This document shows positions 16,186-24,265 of a DNA stretch of 64,000 nt, piece by piece (position 1 is the first letter of the stretch; the number at the start of each line of letters is the position of its first letter). Both the position numbers and the translations under genes were made by a program. This DNA is from an uncultured Elusimicrobiales bacterium (GTDB taxonomy: Bacteria; Elusimicrobiota; Elusimicrobia; Elusimicrobiales; Elusimicrobiaceae). The notes beneath the pieces were generated by a model. That model was not told the origin of the DNA. It was given only the letters and a program-made list of their open reading frames with translations, and made no database searches. The stretch covers positions 1 to 64,000 of the forward strand of contig CALUXB010000003.1 of NCBI GenBank assembly GCA_944324645.1, read 5' to 3'.

Positions 16186-16857
16186 TTATTTCTTGTCGGC
16201 GGGGGCGGCATTCTTAGTCAGGTTGCCGTCTTCGTCTTTTTTGCCCTTGGTGGAAGAGCTTTCCGGTTCAGCCGGGGCAGCAGCCGGGGCCGGGGTTTCT
16301 TCTTCCTTGAGGATGGTCAAGTGCACCACGGGAGCCTGCGGATCGGTCAGCAGTTCTACGCCTTCGGGCAGCTTGATGTCGCCGGCGACAATACCCGTGT
16401 TGATGGTCATCGGAGTCATATCCACTTCAATTTCGTGCGGAATTTTGCTGACCAAAGCGCGCACTTCCAATTCGCGCAAGATATGTTCCACCATAGCGCC
16501 ATAGGCTTTTTCGTCCGGGGATTGGCCCACCAATTTGACCGGCACGACCACGTCCATTTTGTCTTTCAAGGACACACGCTGGAAATCTGCGTGAATGGGC
16601 AAATCCGTCACCACGTGGTATTGGATTTCTTTGACCAAGGCCTGTTCTTTGCCTTCGGGCAGGTTGATTTCTACTACGGTGTTTTTACCGGCCTTGACGA
16701 TTTTTTCCAAATCTTTTAGGCTGACCGTGATGCTCACGGGGTCTTTGTGTCCGCCGTAAATAACGGCCGGCACTTTTTTCTCGGCCCGGATTTTGCTTAG
16801 GGCCCCTTTGACACCTTCACCGGTTCTGACGGTGGCGGTGATGTTCATTTCTTCCAT
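16186..16857 (-). CDS. rplY: 50S ribosomal protein L25, long (CTC/TL5) form
   Basis: L25 binds 5S rRNA. The 223-aa protein is the long type, with an N-terminal 5S-binding domain (about 1-95, ending in KEIQYHVVTDLPIHADFQRVS) and a C-terminal beta domain. A disordered Ala/Pro/Glu/Lys-rich tail (EEETPAPAAAPAEPE to the end) is an extension beyond most homologues. GGAGTGAAAGGA precedes the ATG. It lies between prs and pth with 29- and 13-base gaps. Confidence 0.94.
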   Translation of the reverse strand: MEEMNITATVRTGEGVKGALSKIRAEKKVPAVIYGGHKDPVSITVSLKDLEKIVKAGKNTVVEINLPEGKEQALVKEIQYHVVTDLPIHADFQRVSLKDKMDVVVPVKLVGQSPDEKAYGAMVEHILRELEVRALVSKIPHEIEVDMTPMTINTGIVAGDIKLPEGVELLTDPQAPVVHLTILKEEETPAPAAAPAEPESSSTKGKKDEDGNLTKNAAPADKK

Positions 16858-16886
16858 ATTCCTTTCACTCCTTAATTTATAAAAAA

Positions 16887-17831
16887 CTAATTAAACATAT
16901 CGCTGATAGAGCGCCCATCGTGGTTGCGCTTAATCGCGTCTGCCAGGATATAGGATACCGAGAGCACTTCCGTCTTCGGTCCCAAATCACGGATAGGCAG
17001 AGAGTCTGTAATGATTAGTTTTTTGATAGCAGATTTGTTTATTTTGTCTACCGCATTGCGCGACAAAAGCCCGTGCGAGCACGCCGCGTACACTTCCCGC
17101 GCGCCCTGCTCTTTGATTTTAGCGGCTACCGTGGTCAAAGTGCCGGCGGTATCTACGATATCGTCAAAAATAATGGCTACTTTGTCTTTCACATCGCCGA
17201 TAACATTGTACACCACCGCCTCATTGGGCTTGGGACGGCGTTTATCAATAATGACCAGCCCGGCGTCCATACGCGCAGCGAACTTGCGGGCACGCTCCAC
17301 GCCGCCCACGTCCGGCGAAATGACCACCAGGTCTTTGCGGTCAAAATCTTTAAAATAATCCAAAAACACGCTGCGTGCGCGCAGGTGGTCCACCGGGATA
17401 TCAAAAAACCCCTGGATTTGCCCGGCGTGCAGGTCCAACGTCATAATGCGGTCTGCCCCGGCTTTAGTGATGAGGTTACTGGCCAGCTTGGCAGTAATGG
17501 GCACGCGGGCGGCGGCTTTGCGGTCGGCGCGCGCGTAACCGAAATATGGTATTACCACCGTAATTTTGCCGGCGCTGGCGCGCTTAAAAGCGTCCACCAT
17601 AATCAGCAGTTCCATCAAATTTTCATTGACGGGAGGGCAAGTGCTTTGAATGAGGTAGCAATCGTGCGCGCGGACGGACTCCAAAATTTGCACGTCAATT
17701 TCGCCGTCGGCAAACCGTTCTACGCGGATTTTGCCCAAATCCATATTCAGATGACCTGCTATTTTTTGGGCCAGAGGCACATTGGAGTTGCCGGAGAAAA
17801 TGCGTAAATCTCCGTGTACGCTTTTAGTCAT
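16887..17831 (-). CDS. prs: Ribose-phosphate pyrophosphokinase
   Basis: It makes PRPP from ribose 5-phosphate and ATP for nucleotide, His and Trp synthesis. The 314-aa protein has the family motifs FADGEIDVQI, YLIQSTCPPVNENLMELL, GYARADRKAAARVPITAKL, DLHAGQIQGFFDIPVDHL and the PRPP loop VAIIFDDIVDTAGTL. The ATG at 17831 is chosen over a GTG at 17843 because AAAGGTG lies about 9 bases before it. The start overlaps the end of glmU by 8 bases. Confidence 0.95.
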   Translation of the reverse strand: MTKSVHGDLRIFSGNSNVPLAQKIAGHLNMDLGKIRVERFADGEIDVQILESVRAHDCYLIQSTCPPVNENLMELLIMVDAFKRASAGKITVVIPYFGYARADRKAAARVPITAKLASNLITKAGADRIMTLDLHAGQIQGFFDIPVDHLRARSVFLDYFKDFDRKDLVVISPDVGGVERARKFAARMDAGLVIIDKRRPKPNEAVVYNVIGDVKDKVAIIFDDIVDTAGTLTTVAAKIKEQGAREVYAACSHGLLSRNAVDKINKSAIKKLIITDSLPIRDLGPKTEVLSVSYILADAIKRNHDGRSISDMFN

Positions 17832-19227
17832 GTTTTTTAACACCTTTGTTTTCTAAAACAACCTGGCGCGCCCGCGCAATAGCCAAAGAGCCTTGCGGCA
17901 CCTCTTTGGTAATGGTGGATCCCGCGCCGATTTTACTGTACGGCTTAATTTCTACCGGTGCTACAAAATTGACGTTGGAGCCCACAAAACAGTGGTCCCC
18001 AATTACGGTGCGGTGCTTCTTTTCCCCATCATAGTTGCAGGTAATCGTGCCCGCGCCGATATTCACCCCTTTGCCCATATCCGTATCGCCAATATAGGTC
18101 AGATGATTGACTTTGGACCCTTCGCCAATGACGGAATTTTTAATCTCGCAAAAATTGCCCACTTTGGCCTTGGTTTTCAGCGTGGAATTGGGACGCAAAT
18201 GCGCATAAGGCCCCACCTCGCAGTCATTCTCAATCACGCTTTTTTCAATATAGGTGCCTAATTTAATAAAAACATTATCGCCCACTACAGAGTCGGTAAT
18301 AAATACCGTGCCGTCCAAACGGCAGTTTTTGCCAATAACCGTTTTGCCTTTTAAGTAACAGCCCGGGCAAATAATGGTGTCGGCCCCCACTTCCACATCT
18401 TCATCAATATACACTTCATTGGGGCGCACCAAACGCACGCCTTTTTCCATCAGGCGTTTGGCTATGCGGGCGCGCATTAAATCTTCGGCTTTGGCCAAAT
18501 CCATTTGGCTGTTGACGCCTAAGGCTTGTTCATAATCGGGCAGATTAAACACCAGCACCCGGTCTTGGAAATCTTTAATAAGAGAAAGTGTGTCCGTCAA
18601 ATAGTATTCTTTTTTCGGCCCTTGCGGCTTAAGCAATGACAAGGCCGACACCAACGCTTTGGCATTAAACACATACATACCGCCGTTGACTTCGTTGATT
18701 AAAGCCGTCTGGGCGTCTGTTTCCGACTCTTCTACAATACGGTCAAACCCGCCGTCCGGCACGCGCAAAATGCGCCCGTATCCTTTTGGATCCGGCACGC
18801 TGATGCCCAACACTAAAGCACCTGCGGCATTGGATTCAAACGCGCTGTACATTTTTTGTAAAGTTTCCGGCAGGATCATCGGCGCGTCGCCGTTTAACAC
18901 CATCACAAACTGAAATTTGTCAAAAAGAGGCAACGCCGCGCGCACCGCACCGGCAGAGCCGTTTAATTCTTTCTGTTCGGCAAAAACAATAGGCGCCGTA
19001 ACGCGCCACTCAGTTAAATTTTGTTTGATTTCTTCCATCACGCGGGGGGCTTCGTGCCCAACCACCACGCAAATAGCGCCCGGGTTCAAACTCTGGGCGG
19101 CGCGCAAGCTATGCGCAATCATAGGAAGGCCGCACACGCGGTGCAGCGGTTTAGGAAGGGAGGATTTCATCCGGGTGCCTTTGCCGGCGGCCAGGATGAG
19201 CACGCAAAGATTTTTTTGGGCTACCAT
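17824..19227 (-). CDS. glmU: Bifunctional N-acetylglucosamine-1-phosphate uridyltransferase / glucosamine-1-phosphate acetyltransferase
   Basis: GlmU makes UDP-GlcNAc, the precursor of peptidoglycan and LPS. The 467-aa protein has an N-terminal pyrophosphorylase domain with LAAGKGTRM at 12-20 and a C-terminal left-handed beta-helix made of hexapeptide repeats (from about residue 255) ending in GAGSTITKEVPQGSLAIAR. The catalytic His of the acetyltransferase lies in the YAHLRP region. First gene of glmU-prs-rplY-pth; the ATG has only a weak Shine-Dalgarno (AAGAG). Confidence 0.95.
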   Translation of the reverse strand: MVAQKNLCVLILAAGKGTRMKSSLPKPLHRVCGLPMIAHSLRAAQSLNPGAICVVVGHEAPRVMEEIKQNLTEWRVTAPIVFAEQKELNGSAGAVRAALPLFDKFQFVMVLNGDAPMILPETLQKMYSAFESNAAGALVLGISVPDPKGYGRILRVPDGGFDRIVEESETDAQTALINEVNGGMYVFNAKALVSALSLLKPQGPKKEYYLTDTLSLIKDFQDRVLVFNLPDYEQALGVNSQMDLAKAEDLMRARIAKRLMEKGVRLVRPNEVYIDEDVEVGADTIICPGCYLKGKTVIGKNCRLDGTVFITDSVVGDNVFIKLGTYIEKSVIENDCEVGPYAHLRPNSTLKTKAKVGNFCEIKNSVIGEGSKVNHLTYIGDTDMGKGVNIGAGTITCNYDGEKKHRTVIGDHCFVGSNVNFVAPVEIKPYSKIGAGSTITKEVPQGSLAIARARQVVLENKGVKKHD

Positions 19228-19400
19228 TTTGTTTAACTCTTGCCTAAAAAGAATCTAACTTGTTAGTGCATACGTCACAAGAACAAATTAAGTATATATA
19301 TTATACCAAAATAAAGGCGCGCTGGCGACCCCGGGGCATAATACACCTGCTCTAGGCCCAAGCATTAGCTATATGGTAGCAATTTTGAAAGGAAATAGGG

Positions 19401-19904
19401 CTAAAAACCATACAACATATCGGAAATAGGTTCTCCGCCAAAACTAAGGCATATAGACTTGGTAAAATCTGCAATAGGGGCATACTGATCGGCAACACAC
19501 ACGTGCTTGTAGTTGCCCCAGGAGGCTCCGGTAAATGCTTTTTCCGGCAGATTAGATATAAAAATCGTAACCATACTGCCATAATAGAGGTCTTTGCCGG
19601 AAACAGCTACAATCCCGCAATTTGTTTCGCTGCTTTCACCCTCAGATTCCGCGTTGGCACAATAAACGCTGTAATGCTGCGTTTCTTTTTCTTCCACCCC
19701 CAATTCTCCTATATAAGGCCAACGGCCATTGGTCATATAAAAAACTTCCGCCTCTGCGGCTATTTGTTTGGCCAGCGGCAAGCCCTGTACCAAATACGAA
19801 CGGAAAACCGCCTTTTTATAAGAAGGAATGACAATGGCGGCCAAAATGCCGATGATTAACACGACCACCAACATCTCCATCATAGAAAATCCTTTCTTTT
19901 TCAT
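19401..19904 (-). CDS. Type IV pilin-like protein (pseudopilin)
   Basis: The signal is KKKG-FSMMEMLVVVLIIGILAAIVIPSY: cleavage after G5 and +5 Glu at E10. The 167-aa protein continues with a helix (KAVFRSYLVQGLPLAKQIAAEAEVFY) and a globular domain with four Cys arranged as two pairs, which fits two disulfides. AAAGGAG lies 10 bases before the ATG. It has the same basic plan as the pilins at 5.2 and 15.0 kb but diverged +2 to +4 residues (SMM instead of TLI). No assembly genes are nearby. Confidence 0.9.
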   Translation of the reverse strand: MKKKGFSMMEMLVVVLIIGILAAIVIPSYKKAVFRSYLVQGLPLAKQIAAEAEVFYMTNGRWPYIGELGVEEKETQHYSVYCANAESEGESSETNCGIVAVSGKDLYYGSMVTIFISNLPEKAFTGASWGNYKHVCVADQYAPIADFTKSICLSFGGEPISDMLYGF

Positions 19905-19983
19905 TATTTCATTTCTCCTTTGGGTAGGTTTTCAAAGTACAAGGTATTCTTCAGAATGGGCCCTGCACGCAAGCCCCAAAGAG

Positions 19984-20388
19984 CTAAGGGCGCTTTTTAC
20001 TCGCATAAGGAAAGAGAAACCACAACAGAAAGAGCACTAAAAACAAAGCCCACCATAAAAAGAAAAACTCTCCGCGCAAGCCACTTTGGCCCCGTTTAAG
20101 AAGCACACCAACGACCACCGCATAACAAAAAAGCCGCGTTGGCCAGCTGGCTTTCCATTCTACCCGGCACAACAGGCGCTGGCTAAAAGCAACCGCAAAA
20201 AAAGCAAACACCGCACCCAACAACAGTATGATAATGGAAAGCAAGGCTGAATGGCTCCGAAAGGAAAACACCCCCAGCCATACGGCTATCGCACAGGCAA
20301 GCCACAAAAGACCCAATAGAAAAGACTTCAGCCGGGAAAATTTCTTTTTACGGCCGGAAACTTTTGGGGGAAAAGGAAGGTCTTTCAT
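19984..20388 (-). CDS. Small integral membrane protein
   Basis: The 134-aa protein begins with a basic cytosolic segment (KDLPFPPKVSGRKKKFSRLK), then four predicted membrane helices (about residues 22-41, 49-70, 82-97 and 106-127) and a basic tail. I do not recognise a family. The ATG at 20388 has AGGAG at a 7-base spacing; an ATG at 20394 is too close to it, and a far upstream start would run inside mtaB. It follows mtaB by 16 bases and probably shares its transcript. Confidence 0.7.
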   Translation of the reverse strand: MKDLPFPPKVSGRKKKFSRLKSFLLGLLWLACAIAVWLGVFSFRSHSALLSIIILLLGAVFAFFAVAFSQRLLCRVEWKASWPTRLFCYAVVVGVLLKRGQSGLRGEFFFLWWALFLVLFLLWFLFPYASKKRP

Positions 20389-20404
20389 ACGCATTCTCCT
20401 AAGG

Positions 20405-21637
20405 CTAAGCCAGAGGCTCTGCATAGCACACAGCCCCTTCGGCGCGCGTGATACGCACGGGTAGCAAGCCGCGCAGCCCTTGAGGAGCATTTTCCAATAC
20501 CACTTGCTGGAAATTAGAAGTTACCGCGCGCAGGCCTTGCGGGCTGTGCTCTTCTATAAATACTTCCTGCTCAGATCCTGCCAAGGACTGGGCAAAATCG
20601 GCCCGCAGCCGCTGGTCCAACCGGCGCAATTTCTCGGCCCGCTCTTTTATATCCGCCGCAGATAACTGGGGCAGAGAAGCGGCCTTCGTCAGCGGACGCG
20701 GGGAATAGCTAAATACGTGCAAACCACACAGCTTTTGCTGCGCTATAAAATGATAGGTTGTTTCAAAATCGGCTTGTGTTTCGGTAGGAAAACCGGCTAT
20801 CACGTCTGCAAAGACCGACACGCCCGGCACCCGCGCGCGCAGCTGGGCCACTTTTTGGGCATATTGAGCGGTATCATAATGGCGGTTCATCGCTTTGAGC
20901 ACACTGTCACAGCCGCTTTGCAGCGGCAAATGCAGGTAATTGCAAAAGCGGTCCGGCCGGCCGGACATCGCCTCTATAATGCCTTCTGTAACCGTTTGCA
21001 ATTCTATAGAAGAAAACCGAATGCGGAAATGCCCCGGCAGTTTTTCCAGCTCCCGGCACAGGGCGGCTAAATCCTGCCCGCCTTGGGGGCAGCGGTAATT
21101 GCCGATATTAATGCCGGTAAGCACAATCTCTCCAAACCCTTTCTGAGCCAGGACCGCCACTTCCGCCAGCACGTCCGGCGCGGGTTTGGAACGTTTGACG
21201 TTGCGGGCAAAAGGCACTATACAATAGGAGCAAAAACAGTCGCACCCGTCCTGTATTTTTACAAAAGCGCGGCTGTGCCCTTCGTGGCCGGACACCGTCC
21301 AGCAAATGTCTTCTTTTTGAAAAAGGGTTTTGCCCAGCTCATATTTGTCCACGATTTGCGCCTGTGGGAAGGTTTGGCGGATATGTTCCGGATGCGCGGC
21401 GGCATAGCAGCCGGTCAGCACCAACCGGGCCGATGGGTTGCGCCGCAGGATTTGGCGGATTAATTTTTCTACGTCTTTATCGGCTTGGTGGGTAACGGTG
21501 CAGGTATTAAGCAGACACAAATCGGCCTCTTCCATATGGTCGGTTTGCGTCCAGCCGGCGCGCTGGAATTCTTCAAAAAGGGCTTGGCTTTCCACTTGGT
21601 TGACGCGGCAGCCGAATGTTTTTAAGAAAAATTTCAT
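20405..21637 (-). CDS. mtaB: tRNA t6A37 methylthiotransferase, MtaB type
   Basis: MtaB is a radical-SAM enzyme that adds a methylthio group to t6A at position 37 of ANN-decoding tRNAs. The 410-aa protein starts KTFGCRVNQVESQ, typical of MtaB (C10), with further N-terminal cluster Cys in NTCTVT (C46) and TGCYAA (C77). The radical-SAM CxxxCxxC is C132-C136-C139 (GCDCFCSYC). A TRAM-like domain forms the C-terminus. The start at 21637 overlaps the rsmE stop as ATGA; a longer ORF would extend into rsmE. Confidence 0.92.
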   Translation of the reverse strand: MKFFLKTFGCRVNQVESQALFEEFQRAGWTQTDHMEEADLCLLNTCTVTHQADKDVEKLIRQILRRNPSARLVLTGCYAAAHPEHIRQTFPQAQIVDKYELGKTLFQKEDICWTVSGHEGHSRAFVKIQDGCDCFCSYCIVPFARNVKRSKPAPDVLAEVAVLAQKGFGEIVLTGINIGNYRCPQGGQDLAALCRELEKLPGHFRIRFSSIELQTVTEGIIEAMSGRPDRFCNYLHLPLQSGCDSVLKAMNRHYDTAQYAQKVAQLRARVPGVSVFADVIAGFPTETQADFETTYHFIAQQKLCGLHVFSYSPRPLTKAASLPQLSAADIKERAEKLRRLDQRLRADFAQSLAGSEQEVFIEEHSPQGLRAVTSNFQQVVLENAPQGLRGLLPVRITRAEGAVCYAEPLA

Positions 21638-22332
21638 AACAGTTTTGCGCAAGCCGCTATACAGGCGGTTTCCGCCCGCAAAATATGCGGCCCTAAGGTA
21701 ACGGGCAATATGCCGCACTCAGCGGCAATGACCACTTCTTCGTCGGCCCAGCCGCCCGCCGGCCCAATGTAAATACGCAAAGAAGAAGGATGCCCCAACT
21801 TTTCCAATCCCCAAGAGAGGGTGCGGGTGTCTTCTGCTTCGTAGGCCAGAAGTGAAAGCGGTTCTTTTTGGGCCGCGCAAACCGGAAAAGCAAGCGGCTC
21901 TTTTAAAATGGGCACGTCCCCGCGGTCGCATTGTTTGCAGGCAGAAAGAATAATTTGCCGCCAGCGTTCGGACTTTGTTTCCCATTTTTTAAGCAAATCA
22001 TATTCACTGCGCTGGGTGAAAATGGGCTGAAAAGACGCCACCCCCAGCTGGGTGCATTTGTCCAGCACGTCCTCAAAGGTTTGGCGGGAAGTGGGGGCAA
22101 AGCACAGCTCCAGCTCCAGGGCCGACTTGCGCACTTCCACGGCAGAGAGCAAAGTGCCGCGCACAAAATTTTTCTGCACGCGCTCTATACGGCCCTTGTA
22201 TTGTTTGCCTTTGCCGTCAAAAACGGTAATTTGCTCCCCTTCGGCGTGGCGCACCACGACGGTAAGGTGGCGGGCTTCTTCGCCTTCAATAAAAAATTCC
22301 TTTTCTTTAATATCGGCCAAATACTGGGGCAT
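21634..22332 (-). CDS. rsmE: 16S rRNA m3U1498 methyltransferase
   Basis: RsmE methylates N3 of U1498 in 16S rRNA. The 232-aa protein has an N-terminal PUA-like domain and a SPOUT domain with the knotted SAM site IYIGPAGGWADEEV and the C-terminal LGPHILRAETACIAACA. AAGGAG lies 10 bases before the ATG. An inverted repeat at 22347-22364 overlaps the predicted promoter. First gene of rsmE-mtaB-membrane protein. Confidence 0.94.
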   Translation of the reverse strand: MPQYLADIKEKEFFIEGEEARHLTVVVRHAEGEQITVFDGKGKQYKGRIERVQKNFVRGTLLSAVEVRKSALELELCFAPTSRQTFEDVLDKCTQLGVASFQPIFTQRSEYDLLKKWETKSERWRQIILSACKQCDRGDVPILKEPLAFPVCAAQKEPLSLLAYEAEDTRTLSWGLEKLGHPSSLRIYIGPAGGWADEEVVIAAECGILPVTLGPHILRAETACIAACAKLL

Positions 22333-22346
22333 AGCGTCTTGCTCCT

Positions 22347-22364
22347 TATGATAACGATATCATA
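22347..22364 (-). promoter_or_regulatory. Inverted repeat at the rsmE promoter
   Basis: TATGATA and TATCATA arms with a 4-base spacer; a TACAAT -10 candidate is at 22364-22369, so the repeat would cover the transcription start. Operator-like by position only. Confidence 0.4.
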
Positions 22365-22393
22365 TTGTAATAAATTTCCCGCTCTCCAACAAA

Positions 22394-22418
22394 AAAGCCG
22401 CCCTTTGGGGGCGGCTTT
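22394..22418 (-). terminator. Terminator of infC-rpmI-rplT
   Basis: AAAGCCGCCCCC/GGGCGGCTTTTTT on the reverse strand, right after the rplT stop. Confidence 0.85.
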
Positions 22419-22433
22419 GTGCAGACTAAAAAC

Positions 22434-22787
22434 TTAAGCCTGGGCCTGCTTGGCTACATCTACCAACTGTTTGAAAGACACGGGGTCTTTAATCGCCATT
22501 TCAGAGAGCATCTTGCGGTTAAGCGTGATGCCGGCTTTGGTCAAACCGTTGATGAATTTGGAGTAGCTGATACCGTCTTCACGCACGGCGGCGTTGATAC
22601 GGGTAATCCACAGCTGGCGATAGGTGTGTTTTTTGTCGCGGCGGTCCACATAAGAGTGCACCCACGATTTACCCAACTGCTGGGTAGCCATACGCAAACG
22701 GCGGGATTTATCGCCGTAATAACCGCTGGCGGCTTTTAAAAGTTTTTTCTTTCTGGCGTGTCTGGGAACGCTAAATTTAATTCTCAT
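22434..22787 (-). CDS. rplT: 50S ribosomal protein L20
   Basis: L20 is an early-assembly 23S rRNA-binding protein and, in several bacteria, an autoregulator of this operon. The 117-aa sequence is basic at the start ([24 protein letters not shown]) and has the family's central [23 protein letters not shown]. Last gene of infC-rpmI-rplT, 13 bases after rpmI. Confidence 0.97.
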   Translation of the reverse strand: MRIKFSVPRHARKKKLLKAASGYYGDKSRRLRMATQQLGKSWVHSYVDRRDKKHTYRQLWITRINAAVREDGISYSKFINGLTKAGITLNRKMLSEMAIKDPVSFKQLVDVAKQAQA

Positions 22788-22800
22788 TTTGCTTCACCTC

Positions 22801-23007
22801 TTATTTCGCTACGGGCAGTTGTTTCTGCAAGATACGGCCGTTAAGGGAGTTCTTTTCAATCACTCCGGTAGCGCGCATATCGTGTTTGCGGGAAGCAGAA
22901 ACAGGCGTAAGCAAATGTTTTCTGCCGGCTTTGCGGTGGGTATATTTACCCTTTGCGGTAACGCGAAAGCGTTTTTTGGCACCGCTATGGTTTTTCATTT
23001 TAGGCAT
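22801..23007 (-). CDS. rpmI: 50S ribosomal protein L35
   Basis: The 68-aa basic protein has the L35 pattern: [21 protein letters not shown], then the [18 protein letters not shown] region. It lies between infC and rplT. The 89-base spacer to infC is rich in GC hairpins. Confidence 0.96.
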   Translation of the reverse strand: MPKMKNHSGAKKRFRVTAKGKYTHRKAGRKHLLTPVSASRKHDMRATGVIEKNSLNGRILQKQLPVAK

Positions 23008-23096
23008 TTGTTTTCCTCTTGTATAATATTGCGCCGTCAGGCGCCCCTCCCCTACGCAAACCGTGCGCGGGCAGGCGTTTTTACCTTAAAAGAAAG
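23008..23096 (-). other. Structured spacer between infC and rpmI
   Basis: On the reverse strand this carries GCGCC-tgac-GGCGC and GC-rich segments (CGCCTGCCCGCGC, GTAGGGGAGGGG). It is the position where E. coli has part of its L20 translational operator; here the structure is only suggested. Confidence 0.35.
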
Positions 23097-23636
23097 TTAG
23101 GCTTTGGGCACAAACGTCATAGACATACGGTTGCCCTGCTGCTGCAGGCCGCCGTCTACATTGGCCAAAGGCTCCAGACGTTTTGCCGCGTCTTGCAGCA
23201 TTTGAATGCCAATGTCTTTGTGCTGGTTTTCGCGTCCGTGAAACACCACCACGAGGCGAACCATATCTTTCTTTTTAAGAAATCCTTCTATTTGTCTGAG
23301 TTTGACATCCAAGTCGTGCGGAGCAATGCGCGATTTAATGCGCAGCTCTTTCATAGTTACTTTGCTCTGTTTTTTCTTGGCGTCTTTACTTTTCTTGCTC
23401 TGTTCAAAAACATACTTGTTGTAATCAAGTATTTTGCAAACAGGCGGCTGGGCGTTGGGTGAAATTTCCACCAGGTCCAGCTCTTGTTCTTTGGCCATCG
23501 CTACGGCTTGGGCGGTGGGCAGTATGCCTACCATAGTGCCGTCGGAATTAATGACTCTTACTTCCGAAGCGCGTATATTGCCGTTGCGGTTGTACAAATC
23601 TTTTTTAAAGGTTCTTCTGTTATCAAATCGGGCCAT
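23097..23636 (-). CDS. infC: Translation initiation factor IF-3
   Basis: IF-3 binds the 30S subunit and ensures start-codon selection. The 179-aa protein has the N-domain (IRASEVRVINSDGTMVGILPTAQA), linker (PVCKILDYNKYVFEQSKKSKDAKKKQ) and C-domain (MKELRIKSRIAPHDLDVKLRQIEGFLKKKDMVRLVV). It starts at a normal ATG at 23636, not the AUU known from other species. A consensus promoter lies 45 bases upstream and a hairpin with U8 follows the predicted transcript start. Confidence 0.97.
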   Translation of the reverse strand: MARFDNRRTFKKDLYNRNGNIRASEVRVINSDGTMVGILPTAQAVAMAKEQELDLVEISPNAQPPVCKILDYNKYVFEQSKKSKDAKKKQSKVTMKELRIKSRIAPHDLDVKLRQIEGFLKKKDMVRLVVVFHGRENQHKDIGIQMLQDAAKRLEPLANVDGGLQQQGNRMSMTFVPKA

Positions 23637-23650
23637 TCTATTTTCTTTGC

Positions 23651-23674
23651 AAAAAAAATCGTCCTTTTTAGGAC
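23651..23674 (-). terminator. Hairpin plus U8 at the 5' end of the infC mRNA
   Basis: GTCCT-aaaa-AGGAC (23661-23674), then GA and eight T on the reverse strand. It starts within about a dozen bases of the predicted transcript start and precedes the infC ATG, so it looks like a tiny attenuator or a 5'-protecting hairpin. Confidence 0.55.
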
Positions 23675-23680
23675 TCTTTT

Positions 23681-23710
23681 ATTATACCAAGTTACGCTAA
23701 AAAGTGTCAA
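23681..23710 (-). promoter_or_regulatory. Consensus promoter of infC-rpmI-rplT
   Basis: -35 TTGACA at 23705-23710 and -10 TATAAT at 23681-23686 (preceded by TGG), 18-bp spacer. It is the best match to a sigma70-type promoter in the window. Confidence 0.85.
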
Positions 23711-24138
23711 TTTGCTTCTGCGGGCAGGTTGTCTGCTTGGAAAAGGAGCCGCTCCTCTTTATACAGCTTCCAGCCCTGAGGTTGGCGCTCCAAACGTACG
23801 CCGTCTTTTTGCCAATACGGCCCTTGCGGGGTGAAAGAACGCGGCAGGAGCATTGCCGGGCCCAGCGCCCAAAACAACTCTGCCTGGGTGCCGTCATCAG
23901 ACAAGAGCACATACGCCCCCGATGCCAGCGGCACGCCTTGCGTAGTGGCGGCAGAGAGGCCAATGCCCTCTTCCCACGGGCGCAGGCACTGACGGCGCAG
24001 CTGGCTGTAGGTGTATCCGGCGGAGGTAATACAACCGTGCGCATCCCGCTCGCCGCCTACCAAAGCAGAGTCCAACTGTTCTACGCTGCTGCAAGCACAA
24101 AACAAAACTATCAAAAGCAGAAGAGAAAGATTTCTCAT
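23707..24138 (-). CDS. Putative lipoprotein with a DxxGCxxxAGY motif
   Basis: The 143-aa protein starts MRNLSLLLLIVLFCAC, a lipoprotein-like signal with Cys16 as the likely lipidated residue (the -3 position is Phe, so the lipobox is imperfect). It then has GGERDAHGCITSAGYTYSQL followed by CLRPWEEG, a motif with two Cys I recall from small uncharacterised lipoproteins but cannot name. The ATG at 24138 is set by the signal peptide and by a TACAAT box six bases upstream. Its 3' end overlaps the infC -35. Confidence 0.68.
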   Translation of the reverse strand: MRNLSLLLLIVLFCACSSVEQLDSALVGGERDAHGCITSAGYTYSQLRRQCLRPWEEGIGLSAATTQGVPLASGAYVLLSDDGTQAELFWALGPAMLLPRSFTPQGPYWQKDGVRLERQPQGWKLYKEERLLFQADNLPAEAN

Positions 24139-24144
24139 AATAGT

Positions 24145-24150
24145 ATTGTA
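24145..24150 (-). promoter_or_regulatory. -10 box six bases before ATG of the lipoprotein gene
   Basis: TGT-TACAAT on the reverse strand; start codon at 24138. No Shine-Dalgarno is visible. Confidence 0.5.
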
Positions 24151-24221
24151 ACAAATAAATTTTCCCCTTCCGCAGGAATTGGTTTGCATTCTCTCCGGCT
24201 CATCGGGCATTTACACACTAT

Positions 24222-24250
24222 AAAAAAGCCCCGCCTAAATGGCGGGGCTT
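24222..24250 (-). terminator. Terminator of the DUF2807-type gene
   Basis: AAGCCCCGCC/GGCGGGGCTT stem, then TTTTTT on the reverse strand. Confidence 0.85.
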
Positions 24251-24265
24251 GTGGACGTTGTTAAA

